Source: an uncultured Acidobacteriia bacterium
GTDB lineage: Bacteria; Acidobacteriota; Terriglobia; Bryobacterales; Bryobacteraceae
DNA: 63,061 bases
NCBI GenBank assembly: GCA_903900705.1
Contig: CAIUOG010000041.1
Span: forward strand, 1-63,061
Direction: 5' to 3'
The notes under the pieces are model-generated. The model did not search any database. It had not been told where the DNA came from and saw nothing but the letters and a program-made list of their open reading frames with translations. A program made the position numbers and the translations under genes. Of this stretch, positions 19,111 through 26,686 are shown in pieces. Each line of letters starts with the position of its first letter. Within the stretch, counting starts at the first letter, position 1.

Positions 19111-19767
19111 TCAGGCGGTTTTGCGGCGAAGCTTGAGGGCGGCTGCGGCGAAACCACCCAGGAGCAGGAAGGTGGTGGACGGCTCGGGCGCGCCGGAAAG
19201 GTCGCCGGTGACGATGCCGCCGAGGCGGACGGCTTCGAGGTAGTTGTCGTCCGAGGTGATGGTGATGTTCAGGGTGTTGAGGCCCTGGTTGAAGAAAGGG
19301 CTGCCGGTGTCGATGGAAAACGCGGTCAGGCCGGTCCAGGCGCCGTTGCCGAGGGTGGCGACGAGGTTGCCGTTGAGGTCGAGCGTGCCCTGGTCGTCAA
19401 TGGCCCAGACACCGGAGAGGCCGACGGTGGAGAGGTCGTAGCCGGTGAGATCGAAAGTGTTGTGGAAGGTGTAGGGGCCGCTGCCGTTGTTGGTATCGGT
19501 GGAAGTGCGGGCGATCCAGTCAGATGCGGGACCGTTGTCGACCCAGCCGCCGTACCAGTTGGTGTCGGAAGGGGTGGTGACGATGGCGGGCGCGGGGCCG
19601 GCATCGATCTGGTCGACGGTCCAGTTGGCGTCCGGGGTGTTGCCGGTGGTGATGCGGACGTTGCCGGCGCCGAGGCCGGTGGAGACGTTGACGATGTTGG
19701 CGGCGAAAAGCTGGGAGGCTCCCGCGGCGAGGATTGCGGCGGAGAGCAGGGTGTTCTGGAATTTCAA
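19111..19767 (-). CDS. PEP-CTERM sorting-domain protein
   Basis: This 218-residue protein has a signal peptide (MKFQNTLLSAAILAAG, cut near LFAAN), a beta-rich Asn/Thr/Gly/Asp-rich body and a C-terminal PEP-CTERM tripartite signal: PEPS, a hydrophobic helix, then LRRKTA. Such proteins are cleaved by an exosortase (EpsH/XrtA-type) and associated with exopolysaccharide production. No exosortase gene is in the window. It stands alone, with a terminator shared with its neighbour. The function of the body is not recognisable. Confidence 0.85.
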   Translation of the reverse strand: MKFQNTLLSAAILAAGASQLFAANIVNVSTGLGAGNVRITTGNTPDANWTVDQIDAGPAPAIVTTPSDTNWYGGWVDNGPASDWIARTSTDTNNGSGPYTFHNTFDLTGYDLSTVGLSGVWAIDDQGTLDLNGNLVATLGNGAWTGLTAFSIDTGSPFFNQGLNTLNITITSDDNYLEAVRLGGIVTGDLSGAPEPSTTFLLLGGFAAAALKLRRKTA

Positions 19768-19918
19768 AAGTGGGTTCCTCCGAACCGATGTTGTGAATTC
19801 GTACAGCTTTGGAGCTTGTTATGAGGATATCAAACGGGCGGGGGATCGGAATAGTTCGGGGGTACTAGTGGGGGGACGGGGGGCGAACTACGGTAGTATT
19901 GAAAGAGAGTTGGGTTCC

Positions 19919-20080
19919 ATGGAAAACGAGATCATCACCCCTCGCACTCCGCCCCCACCGAAGGCTCCCGAGAGCAGTGCCGCGCCTGCTGCGCGGACGG
20001 TACCTCCGGATGAAGCGCGGAAGCTTATCCGCAAGACCAGCAAACAGCACGCTGAGTTGTTCCGCCTTCTGGCTAAATGA
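19919..20080 (+). CDS. Putative antitoxin of a Doc-type toxin
   Basis: A 53-residue frame starts at ATG 19919 (weak GA-rich SD GAAAGAGAG upstream). It has a Pro/Ala-rich, disordered-looking first half and a basic helical C-terminus (DEARKLIRKTSKQHAELF). Its stop overlaps the ATG of the Doc-like gene (ATGA), the typical antitoxin-toxin order. Phd-like antitoxins usually bind DNA through the N-terminus and neutralise the toxin with a disordered segment; here no Phd fold is recognised. The antitoxin role is inferred from context. Confidence 0.6.
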   Translation: MENEIITPRTPPPPKAPESSAAPAARTVPPDEARKLIRKTSKQHAELFRLLAK

Positions 20081-20478
20081 CCCCCGGCAATGAGCCGAGG
20101 TTCCTGACGCGCGAGATCGTCGAGGCCATCCACGAAGAACAGATTGGGACGTATGGCGGTTTGGATGGCATTCGCGACGAGAACGCGTTGGAGTCAGCGG
20201 TCGTAGCCGCAGAAAACGTGTATTACTACGGCAGGGGCGATTTGTACGATGTCGCTGCTGCTTATGCGTTCCATTTGGCGGAGAGTCAGGCCTACTTCGA
20301 CGGCAACAAGAGGACGGGCGTGCAGGCCGCAGTTGTTTTTCTCGAAGCGAACGGAGTGGATACCGACCGGTTGCAGGCGTGGCCGACGTATGAAATCATG
20401 ATCAAAATCGCGAGTCATGCAGCGGGGCGCAATGATCTTGCCCGGTATTTTCGAGCGGAACTGGGCAGTGATGGGTAG
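20077..20478 (+). CDS. Doc/Fic-fold death-on-curing family toxin with variant active site
   Basis: This 133-residue protein belongs to the Doc (death-on-curing) family of the Fic fold. Doc phosphorylates EF-Tu, while related Fic proteins transfer AMP. Visible are LTREIVEAIHEEQI at the N-terminus, LYDVAAAYAFHLAESQ and FDGNKRTGVQAA. The canonical motif is H-P-F-x-D-G-N-K-R, but here the catalytic His position is Gln (SQAYFDGNKRT) and the Pro and Phe positions are Ala and Tyr. Asp, Asn, Lys and Arg are kept. The protein could be a variant with altered chemistry or an inactive toxin. It overlaps the antitoxin gene by 4 bp. Confidence 0.85.
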   Translation: MTPGNEPRFLTREIVEAIHEEQIGTYGGLDGIRDENALESAVVAAENVYYYGRGDLYDVAAAYAFHLAESQAYFDGNKRTGVQAAVVFLEANGVDTDRLQAWPTYEIMIKIASHAAGRNDLARYFRAELGSDG

Positions 20479-20573
20479 CGGGGCGAAAAGGAAACCCGGA
20501 GAACCTGGAGAGACCAGAGCATTGCAAACGGGGAGGTCGGTCGCCTTGGAGGAATGGACCTCGATTTCAGCCG

Positions 20574-21293
20574 CTAGGCGCTTAGCCAACTTTCGAACTC
20601 GGGCTTGCGATTTCCAAGATCACCGAGTTCAGATAAAATCGACGTGACTATCGCGAGTTGCAATGGCTTATCGTCCTGAACCTTCGCCTTGATACCCAAG
20701 TTCAGCACACGCAAGCTGTAACTCCGAACGTTTCGAATCGCTCTTTCCAGAACCGTAGACTCCGGCGCCGCCGCGGCTTGTTGAAGGAGTATCTGCGCTA
20801 TGATCTTACAGTCTCCGGTCAACTCCGCGCCGCGTTGTACTCCTTCTGACTCCGCAAACAACCTCCGCACTACGGAATTCTCTGGATAGCGAGCATCGTT
20901 GACCAGATCCAAAACCAGAAGAGTCTTAAGCAGCTTCGCACGTAGTGGCGTATCAGTCAGAGATTTCCACAGTCGGCTCAGTCGGCCCGCACTCACGGTT
21001 GCCAGCCACGCTTCATCTCGTCCGGACAGGAAGGCCAAATACCAATCCAGAGCCGGAATCATGTCAGCAGGATCGTCGGCCCATGAAAACATTTGATCGA
21101 GCGCCCTCGCCAACTGGTCATTCATTTCCGGTGCGAAATTCGCGAAGCTTTCGATCTCTATTTCGAGCCGTGTCATTTCGTCAATCCGCTCCCGAACTGA
21201 GTACTTCGGACCCGCCAACACATTCAAATACGAAGTAAGCAGATATCCAGCAAGCATGCCTTTATACTCGGGTGCGGAAGCGGCTGAACCCAT
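20574..21293 (-). CDS. Helical protein of unknown function, second gene of a two-gene cassette
   Basis: This 239-residue protein is predicted almost all alpha-helical, with no signal peptide and no long hydrophobic helix. It carries charged and Leu-rich stretches such as RLEIEIESFANFAPEMNDQL. I do not recognise a family. Its ATG overlaps the stop of the gene upstream on the same strand by one base (TAATG), so the two are translationally coupled. The base composition and codon use are visibly lower in GC than the flanking core genes, which suggests transfer. It lies next to the Doc-type toxin pair. It could be an immunity or adaptor protein for the upstream gene, as inference. Confidence 0.65.
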   Translation of the reverse strand: MGSAASAPEYKGMLAGYLLTSYLNVLAGPKYSVRERIDEMTRLEIEIESFANFAPEMNDQLARALDQMFSWADDPADMIPALDWYLAFLSGRDEAWLATVSAGRLSRLWKSLTDTPLRAKLLKTLLVLDLVNDARYPENSVVRRLFAESEGVQRGAELTGDCKIIAQILLQQAAAAPESTVLERAIRNVRSYSLRVLNLGIKAKVQDDKPLQLAIVTSILSELGDLGNRKPEFESWLSA

Positions 21294-22042
21294 TAAAACT
21301 CCGTTATTATGACTTTACCTGTGGAAGTATACGCACTCAGTATGTCTTTCTCCAAGGTGGAGTATCCCGAGTGAGTGAATTGTTTTCCCGTCGACTGTGC
21401 CGGGTGTATCAAAGCTCTATAACCAAGACCGTCAGACTCGAACGCCTCAGTGCCGATTACGCACCACCGAAGATTGCTTATGATAGTAGTGACTCCGTGG
21501 GCTACTTCCATAGTCGGACCCCAATGGGTGAGTGCGAGCCAGACATCGTCGGGAGCTACATAGTGCGCACATGACTCATCAGGGGGGAAAATCACACAGT
21601 CAATCGAAAACCGGGTTCGAAACATGTTCCTCAGCTTCTGACTCGCATCATTCGCATGGACCGTCGTAGTCAGTTGAAGAAACAAGGGGCGCATGTAACT
21701 TATCCACTCCTGATACAAACCGACCGCAGCGGAGTCGGTCGCATCAAAAAAGCGAAGGCCGCTCAGTTTTAAAGCCCCAACAATTCCAGCAGAACCGTAC
21801 ATCATCGTGGCGCGTGGACATGCGATGGGAGCGACATATACGGCGTCTCCCCATGTGTGCCCTGGAGTACTTGAAGCATAAAGCTTCTGACCTTTCAGAG
21901 TGCTCTCAAGGTACTTCACCGGAGTGTACTTAATGACGCGGAGTTCGTCGCCGTAACAACTTGCCAGAATCTTGCTGTGAAAGCTCGGCGTATGAATAAG
22001 CTTCTGGATACTCGCCTCAACGTCACTTAGAGCCACAGACAT
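21293..22042 (-). CDS. Protein of unknown function, first gene of a two-gene cassette
   Basis: This 249-residue protein has no signal peptide. The middle section (IKYTPVKYLESTLKGQKLYA, then TPGHTWGDAVYVAP and MMYGSAGIVGALKLSG) is conserved-looking and faintly recalls ADP-ribosyltransferase or RES-type folds, in which a Tyr/His/Glu constellation binds NAD. I cannot align the catalytic triad, so this is only a hypothesis. It is coupled to the next gene by a TAATG overlap. No good Shine-Dalgarno sequence precedes ATG 22042. Codon use is lower in GC than its neighbours. The position between a toxin-antitoxin pair and core genes fits a small acquired conflict module. Confidence 0.6.
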   Translation of the reverse strand: MSVALSDVEASIQKLIHTPSFHSKILASCYGDELRVIKYTPVKYLESTLKGQKLYASSTPGHTWGDAVYVAPIACPRATMMYGSAGIVGALKLSGLRFFDATDSAAVGLYQEWISYMRPLFLQLTTTVHANDASQKLRNMFRTRFSIDCVIFPPDESCAHYVAPDDVWLALTHWGPTMEVAHGVTTIISNLRWCVIGTEAFESDGLGYRALIHPAQSTGKQFTHSGYSTLEKDILSAYTSTGKVIITEF

Positions 22043-22106
22043 TTATAGCATTGCGAGATCACGCAGGGAATTACTCGCGGGCCGAATACGACTCCGCGCA
22101 ATTAGC

Positions 22107-22664
22107 TTACCCCTCGTGCTCCGTCACCGGCACATCGAGCTTATGGAGTTCGAGGTAGCGCTGGCGGCATTCGGTGATGGCTTTGCGGGCTTCGCGGGGG
22201 CCGCCCCAGCCTTCCATGGTGGTGACTTTGCCTTCGAGTTCCTTGTAGATGGAGAAGAAGTGTTCCATCTCGCGGCGGACGTGGGGGAAGATCTGGTCCA
22301 TGGTGTGGATCTGGTCGTAGCGGGGGTTGCGGGTGGGGACGGCGAGGATTTTCTGGTCTTTCTGGTCGGCGTCGACCATGTTGAGGACGCCGACGGGGCG
22401 GACTTCGATGAGGACGCCGGGGAAGCTGGGCTGCTGGACGAGGACGAGGCAGTCGAGGGGATCGTTGTCGTCGGCGAGGGTGCCGGGGATGAAGCCGTAG
22501 TCGCCGGGGTAATGGAGGGGGGAATAGAGGGCGCGGTCGAGGCGGAAGACGCCCAGGTTGCCGTCGTACTCGTACTTATTCGCCGAGTTCTGGGGGATTT
22601 CGACGATCATTCTGACGATTTCCGGCGAGTCGGGGCCGGGTTCGAGGTCGTAGAGGCGGTTCAC
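22107..22664 (-). CDS. ppa: Inorganic pyrophosphatase
   Basis: Family I soluble pyrophosphatase (185 residues, usual length), which hydrolyses PPi to two phosphates in the cytosol and so pulls biosynthetic reactions forward. The signature DDNDPLDCLVL with its metal-binding aspartates is intact, as are NKYEYD, the YPGDYGFIPGT motif and the VDADQKDQKILAVP region. The start overlaps the end of truA by 4 bp, so the two are co-transcribed. The frame is complete and the call is secure. Confidence 0.97.
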   Translation of the reverse strand: MNRLYDLEPGPDSPEIVRMIVEIPQNSANKYEYDGNLGVFRLDRALYSPLHYPGDYGFIPGTLADDNDPLDCLVLVQQPSFPGVLIEVRPVGVLNMVDADQKDQKILAVPTRNPRYDQIHTMDQIFPHVRREMEHFFSIYKELEGKVTTMEGWGGPREARKAITECRQRYLELHKLDVPVTEHEG

Positions 22665-23443
22665 GGCTTCAGCGTATCACTATGGAGAGGCTCCGGGTCC
22701 GGCTGTGGGGGAGAAGGGGCATCGGGGTATTCGACGGAGACCATGGTAAGTCCTTTGGCTGGCACGGTTGCGCCGGACTTGTAGGGGATTTTGTGGTGGG
22801 GGAGATTGCCGCGGCCCATTTCAATGAGGGTGCCGACGATGTTGCGGACCATGTGTTTGAGGAAGCCGTTGCCGCGGACGGTGTAGACGAGGAGGTCGCC
22901 CTGGCGTTCGAGGTGGGAATTGAAGATGCGGCGGACTTTGGACTGGCCGGCGCGTTTTTCGTCTTTGGCGGCGAAGGCGGTGAAGTCATGGCGGCCTTCG
23001 AAGACTTTGGCGCCTTCGAGCATCCAGGCCTCATTGAGGGGGTAGGGGTGGTAGTGGATGTAGCGCCAGTCGAAGGGTGAGCAGACTTCGGTGCGGTGGA
23101 TTTTGTAGCGGTAGGTTTTGGCGGTGGCGTCGAAGCGGGGGTGGAAGTCGGGGTGGGTTTCGGCGGCGTCGAGGATGCGGATGGTGGGGGGGAGGAGGCG
23201 GTTGACGGCGCGGCGGAGGTTGTCGACGGGGACGCGGTTGTCGAGGGTGAAGGCGGCTACCTGGGCGAGGGCGTGAACGCCGGCGTCGGTACGACCGGAG
23301 CCGGCGACGTGGACGTGTTTGCCGTCCATATCGCTGAGGATTTTTTCGAGGATGCCCTGGATGGTGACGAGATCGGGCTGGTATTGCCAGCCGTGGAAAT
23401 CGGTACCGTCATAGGCAAGAGTGATTCGGATGCGACGCGACAC
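22661..23443 (-). CDS. truA: tRNA pseudouridine(38-40) synthase
   Basis: TruA (260 residues) isomerises uridines 38, 39 and 40 in the tRNA anticodon arm. The catalytic Asp sits in GSGRTDAGVHAL, and the N-terminal LAYDGTDFHGWQ and C-terminal FLKHMVRNIVGTLIEMGRG motifs are all present. A Pro-rich tail of about 25 residues at the C-terminus is not typical. It is the upstream partner of ppa (4-bp overlap) and lies 15 bp after the GGDEF/EAL gene on the same strand, so the whole minus-strand run from pyrE to ppa may be one operon. Confidence 0.96.
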   Translation of the reverse strand: MSRRIRITLAYDGTDFHGWQYQPDLVTIQGILEKILSDMDGKHVHVAGSGRTDAGVHALAQVAAFTLDNRVPVDNLRRAVNRLLPPTIRILDAAETHPDFHPRFDATAKTYRYKIHRTEVCSPFDWRYIHYHPYPLNEAWMLEGAKVFEGRHDFTAFAAKDEKRAGQSKVRRIFNSHLERQGDLLVYTVRGNGFLKHMVRNIVGTLIEMGRGNLPHHKIPYKSGATVPAKGLTMVSVEYPDAPSPPQPDPEPLHSDTLKP

Positions 23444-23458
23444 GGTGAGTTTTGCGGT

Positions 23459-25834
23459 TTAGTGAGCGGTGAGATGGGAGGGCGAGCGGCTTCGGAGCCA
23501 GGCGGCCTGCGCATCTTCCGGTCTTCCAAAATAATACCCCTGGACTTCGTCCGCGCCGAGTTCGCGGATGATATCGAACTGGTGGGCGGTTTCGACGCCT
23601 TCGGTGACGACGCGGAGGTGGAGTTCGCGGGCCATGGCGATGACGGAGCGGACGAGGGGGGGAGCGCCGAGGGAGGAATCGATCTGTTCCATGAAGGAGC
23701 GGTCGATTTTGAGGCCGTCGACGGGGAGTTGCTGGAGGTAGCTGAGGGAGGAGTAGCCGGTGCCGAAGTCGTCGATGGAGAGGGCGATGCCGGCGCGGCG
23801 AAGTTCGTGCATTTTGCGGATGCTCTGGTCGCGGTCGCGGAGGAGGGTGCTTTCGGTGAGTTCGAGTTCGAGGAGGTGGTGGGGGAAGCTGAGGCGGGCG
23901 AGGGTCTGGAGGACGGCATAGACGAAGTCCGGCCGTGAGAACTGGGCGGGGGAGACGTTGACGGCGACGCCGACGGGGGGAGCGCCGGGCTGCTGCCAGC
24001 GGAGGGCTTCGTGGCAGGCGGATTCGAGGACCCAGGAGCCGATTTCGACGATGAGGCCCATGGATTCGGCGGCGGGGATGAATTCGACGGGGGAGACGTG
24101 GCCGAGGTCGGGATTGTGCCAGCGGCAGAGGGCTTCGAAGCGGACGAGGGTGCGGCGCGCGATGCCGTAGACGGGCTGGAAGCAGAGGAAGAGTTCGCCG
24201 CGTTCGAGGGCGCCGCGGAGGTGGCTTTCGATGGCGGTTTTGCGGTGGGCGACGGCGCGAACCTGGGCGTCGAAGAAGCAGAAGCCTTCCTGTTTGTGAT
24301 TTTTGGCGTGGTACATGGCGGCGTCGGCGCTTTGGAGGAGGGCGGAGGGGCTGTCGCCGTCGCCGGGGAAGGAGCTGATGCCGATGCTGGCGCCGACGTG
24401 GACGTCGTGGCTTTCGAGAACGAAGGGGGTGCGGAGGGCGGTGAGGAGGCGGGCGGCGAGTGCGCCTGCTTCCGCGGGGATGCTGCCGCGCTGGATGACG
24501 GTGAATTCATCACCGCCGACGCGGGCGAGGAATTCGCCGGGGGCGAGGCAGGCGCGGAGGCGGTCGGAGGCGTGGCGGAGGAGGGCGTCGCCGGCGGCGT
24601 GGCCCATGGCGTCATTGACGAGTTTGAAGCCGTCGAGGTCGATGTAGAGGAGATTGAGAACGGGGGGCTGGCCGGCCTGAAGGCGCATTTCGGCGGCGAG
24701 CGTTTCCTCGAAGGTGCGGCGGTTGGGCAGGCCGGTGAGGGAATCGTGGCGGGCGTGGAAGGTGAGCTGTTCGCGGGCGAGTTTGCGTTCGGTGATGTCC
24801 TCACAGAGGGCGACGACCTCGGCGGGGTGGCCTGCTTTGGAGACGAGGGAGACGCTGACGCGGACCCAGCCTTCGGTGCCGTCTTTGCGGAGGAGGCGGC
24901 GTTCGGCGACGTAGGAGAGGCGTTCGCCGCGGATGACGCCGGCGATGGCGGCGGCGCTGTCTTCGCGATTGTCATCGGCCATGAGGTCGGGCGTGCGTTT
25001 GCCGAGCATTTCGGCCTGGCTGTAGCCGGTCATGCGGGCGGCGGCGGGGTTGGTGAAGACGATGCGGCCGAGGAGGTCCATGATGACGATGGCGACGGTG
25101 GAACCTTCGAAGGCGTTGCGGAAGCGTTCCTCGCTTTCGCGGAGGGTTTGCGCGCCCTGGTTGAGCAAATCGAGGGCGGCGAGGCGTTTGAGTTCGACGC
25201 GGACGAGGGCGAAGGCGAACAGGAGGGTGACGACGACGAGACCGACGACCTCGACGAAGGCGCGGCGCATGGCGAGCCAGACCTCATCGACTTTGCGGAA
25301 GGAGGAGCGGTGGAGTTGCTCCTTGGTTTCGCTGATGGCGAGGGAGGCGTCGTCAAAGGCGGTGATGCCGCGGCGCTGTTCGATTTCGCGGGCGTCCTGG
25401 AGGCGGCCCTGGAGAGCGAGGGCGATGATGGAATCGCGCACGGCGGTCCAGGCCTGCCAGGCGCGCTCAAAGCGCTGGAGGCGGACGCCGGAGGAGAGCA
25501 TGCCGATGCGGCCGGTGAGGAGGCCGATCCGCACGTCGGACTGGCGCACGAGTTCGGCGTCGTTCGGGTTATTGGCGCGGTCGGATGAGAGCGCCAGGAG
25601 GTTGATGAAATAGCGGCGGTTTTCCTGAATCTGGAACTGGAGGTCACCGCCGAGGCTGAGAGCCTGGACATCGACATCGTAAATGGAATGGACCTCGCTG
25701 AGGACCCGGTAGAGGCTGCGAACGGAATGGAAGAGGGCGAAAAGCAGGGCGAGGGAGATGATGGCCGCAACGGGCGCAACCAGCCCGAAGCCGGAGGTTG
25801 GTCGTGAAAGCTGGCGCGAGAGGTTGCGGCGCAT
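23459..25834 (-). CDS. Membrane PAS-GGDEF-EAL cyclic-di-GMP protein
   Basis: This 791-residue protein has two membrane helices (about residues 16-38 and 194-213) flanking a helical sensor domain of about 155 residues, then a PAS domain (about 230-350), a GGDEF domain with intact GGDEF at 440-444 and an EAL domain with EAL at about 567-569. The EAL motifs NVSPAQF, ELTES, DDFGTGYSSL, KIDRSF and EGVET are kept, so phosphodiesterase activity is likely. Both synthesis and breakdown of c-di-GMP are possible; which dominates cannot be read from the sequence. I chose ATG 25834, since an upstream in-frame start would overlap pyrE and give a Pro/Ser-rich extension. It lies between pyrE and truA. Confidence 0.9.
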   Translation of the reverse strand: MRRNLSRQLSRPTSGFGLVAPVAAIISLALLFALFHSVRSLYRVLSEVHSIYDVDVQALSLGGDLQFQIQENRRYFINLLALSSDRANNPNDAELVRQSDVRIGLLTGRIGMLSSGVRLQRFERAWQAWTAVRDSIIALALQGRLQDAREIEQRRGITAFDDASLAISETKEQLHRSSFRKVDEVWLAMRRAFVEVVGLVVVTLLFAFALVRVELKRLAALDLLNQGAQTLRESEERFRNAFEGSTVAIVIMDLLGRIVFTNPAAARMTGYSQAEMLGKRTPDLMADDNREDSAAAIAGVIRGERLSYVAERRLLRKDGTEGWVRVSVSLVSKAGHPAEVVALCEDITERKLAREQLTFHARHDSLTGLPNRRTFEETLAAEMRLQAGQPPVLNLLYIDLDGFKLVNDAMGHAAGDALLRHASDRLRACLAPGEFLARVGGDEFTVIQRGSIPAEAGALAARLLTALRTPFVLESHDVHVGASIGISSFPGDGDSPSALLQSADAAMYHAKNHKQEGFCFFDAQVRAVAHRKTAIESHLRGALERGELFLCFQPVYGIARRTLVRFEALCRWHNPDLGHVSPVEFIPAAESMGLIVEIGSWVLESACHEALRWQQPGAPPVGVAVNVSPAQFSRPDFVYAVLQTLARLSFPHHLLELELTESTLLRDRDQSIRKMHELRRAGIALSIDDFGTGYSSLSYLQQLPVDGLKIDRSFMEQIDSSLGAPPLVRSVIAMARELHLRVVTEGVETAHQFDIIRELGADEVQGYYFGRPEDAQAAWLRSRSPSHLTAH

Positions 25835-25853
25835 AAGGGCGAGACGCCGGAGG

Positions 25854-26453
25854 TCAGACGGGGCGTGAGCCGGGTTTGACGACGGGATCACCGGCCTGGC
25901 ACATGGGGCAGGCGGCGGGGTCGAAGGCGACGACGTGGAGGGTTTCGAGGGCGGCGCGGGGGATGCCGAGGTCAACGGCGCCACCGCTGCGGTCGATGAT
26001 GGAACCGGCGGCGACGGAGACGGCGCCGAGGGAATTCACGATGTCGATGACTTCGCGGGTGCTGCCGCCGGTGGTGATGACGTCCTCAATAATGACGGCG
26101 CGTTCGCCGGGTTTGAGGGAGAAGCCGCGGCGGAGGGACATTTTGCGGTCGGCATCGCGTTCGGTGAAGATGTGGCGGACGCCGAGGGCGCGGGCGACTT
26201 CGTGGCCGATGACGAGGCCACCGAGCGCGGGGGAAACGACGACGTCGATCTTTTTCCCGTTGAAGAGTTCGAAGACCTGGGCGGCGAGTTCGCGACCGAG
26301 GGTTTCGGCGTGCTGCGGGTACTGGAGGACGATGGCGGACTGGAGGTAGTTGGGGCTGTGGAGTCCGCTGGTGAGGCGGAAATGGCCGGTGAGGTAGGCG
26401 CCGGTCTGACGGAAGATATCGAGGATGTAACCTGTTTCGCGATTCTCTGACAT
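25854..26453 (-). CDS. pyrE: Orotate phosphoribosyltransferase
   Basis: PyrE (199 residues) joins orotate to PRPP to give OMP in pyrimidine synthesis. The PRPP-binding motif RAVIIEDVITTGGS is intact, together with FRLTSGLHSPNYLQ at the N-terminus and ALGGLVIGHEVARALG. A short C-terminal segment with CPMC (two Cys) is seen in some family members. It is the first gene of the minus-strand run that continues with the GGDEF/EAL gene (19 bp apart), truA and ppa. The frame is intact. Confidence 0.95.
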   Translation of the reverse strand: MSENRETGYILDIFRQTGAYLTGHFRLTSGLHSPNYLQSAIVLQYPQHAETLGRELAAQVFELFNGKKIDVVVSPALGGLVIGHEVARALGVRHIFTERDADRKMSLRRGFSLKPGERAVIIEDVITTGGSTREVIDIVNSLGAVSVAAGSIIDRSGGAVDLGIPRAALETLHVVAFDPAACPMCQAGDPVVKPGSRPV

Positions 26454-26686
26454 GGGGGTTTCGGGCGAGGCGGCAGGCGGCGAGGCGGGCCGTCTTGCGG
26501 CGTCACAAACGGCTACTATACCATTGAAAGATATAACCTCTTGTCAATCCAGTGTCCTGTTGCGGCGCGAGGGCGGTTATTGCAATCGGATGGGCATCTG
26601 GCGCGTACTATCCTTTTTGACCACCACCTACAACACCAGAAACTTTTTGAACCAAAGGCCGGGAAATCCCGTTAGGTAATTAGTAG

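Noticed and set aside
24011-25588. Acidic plus-strand frame opposite the GGDEF/EAL gene
   Set aside because: Very Gly/Glu/Ala/Asp-rich mirror reading of a gene with clear motifs; no SD.
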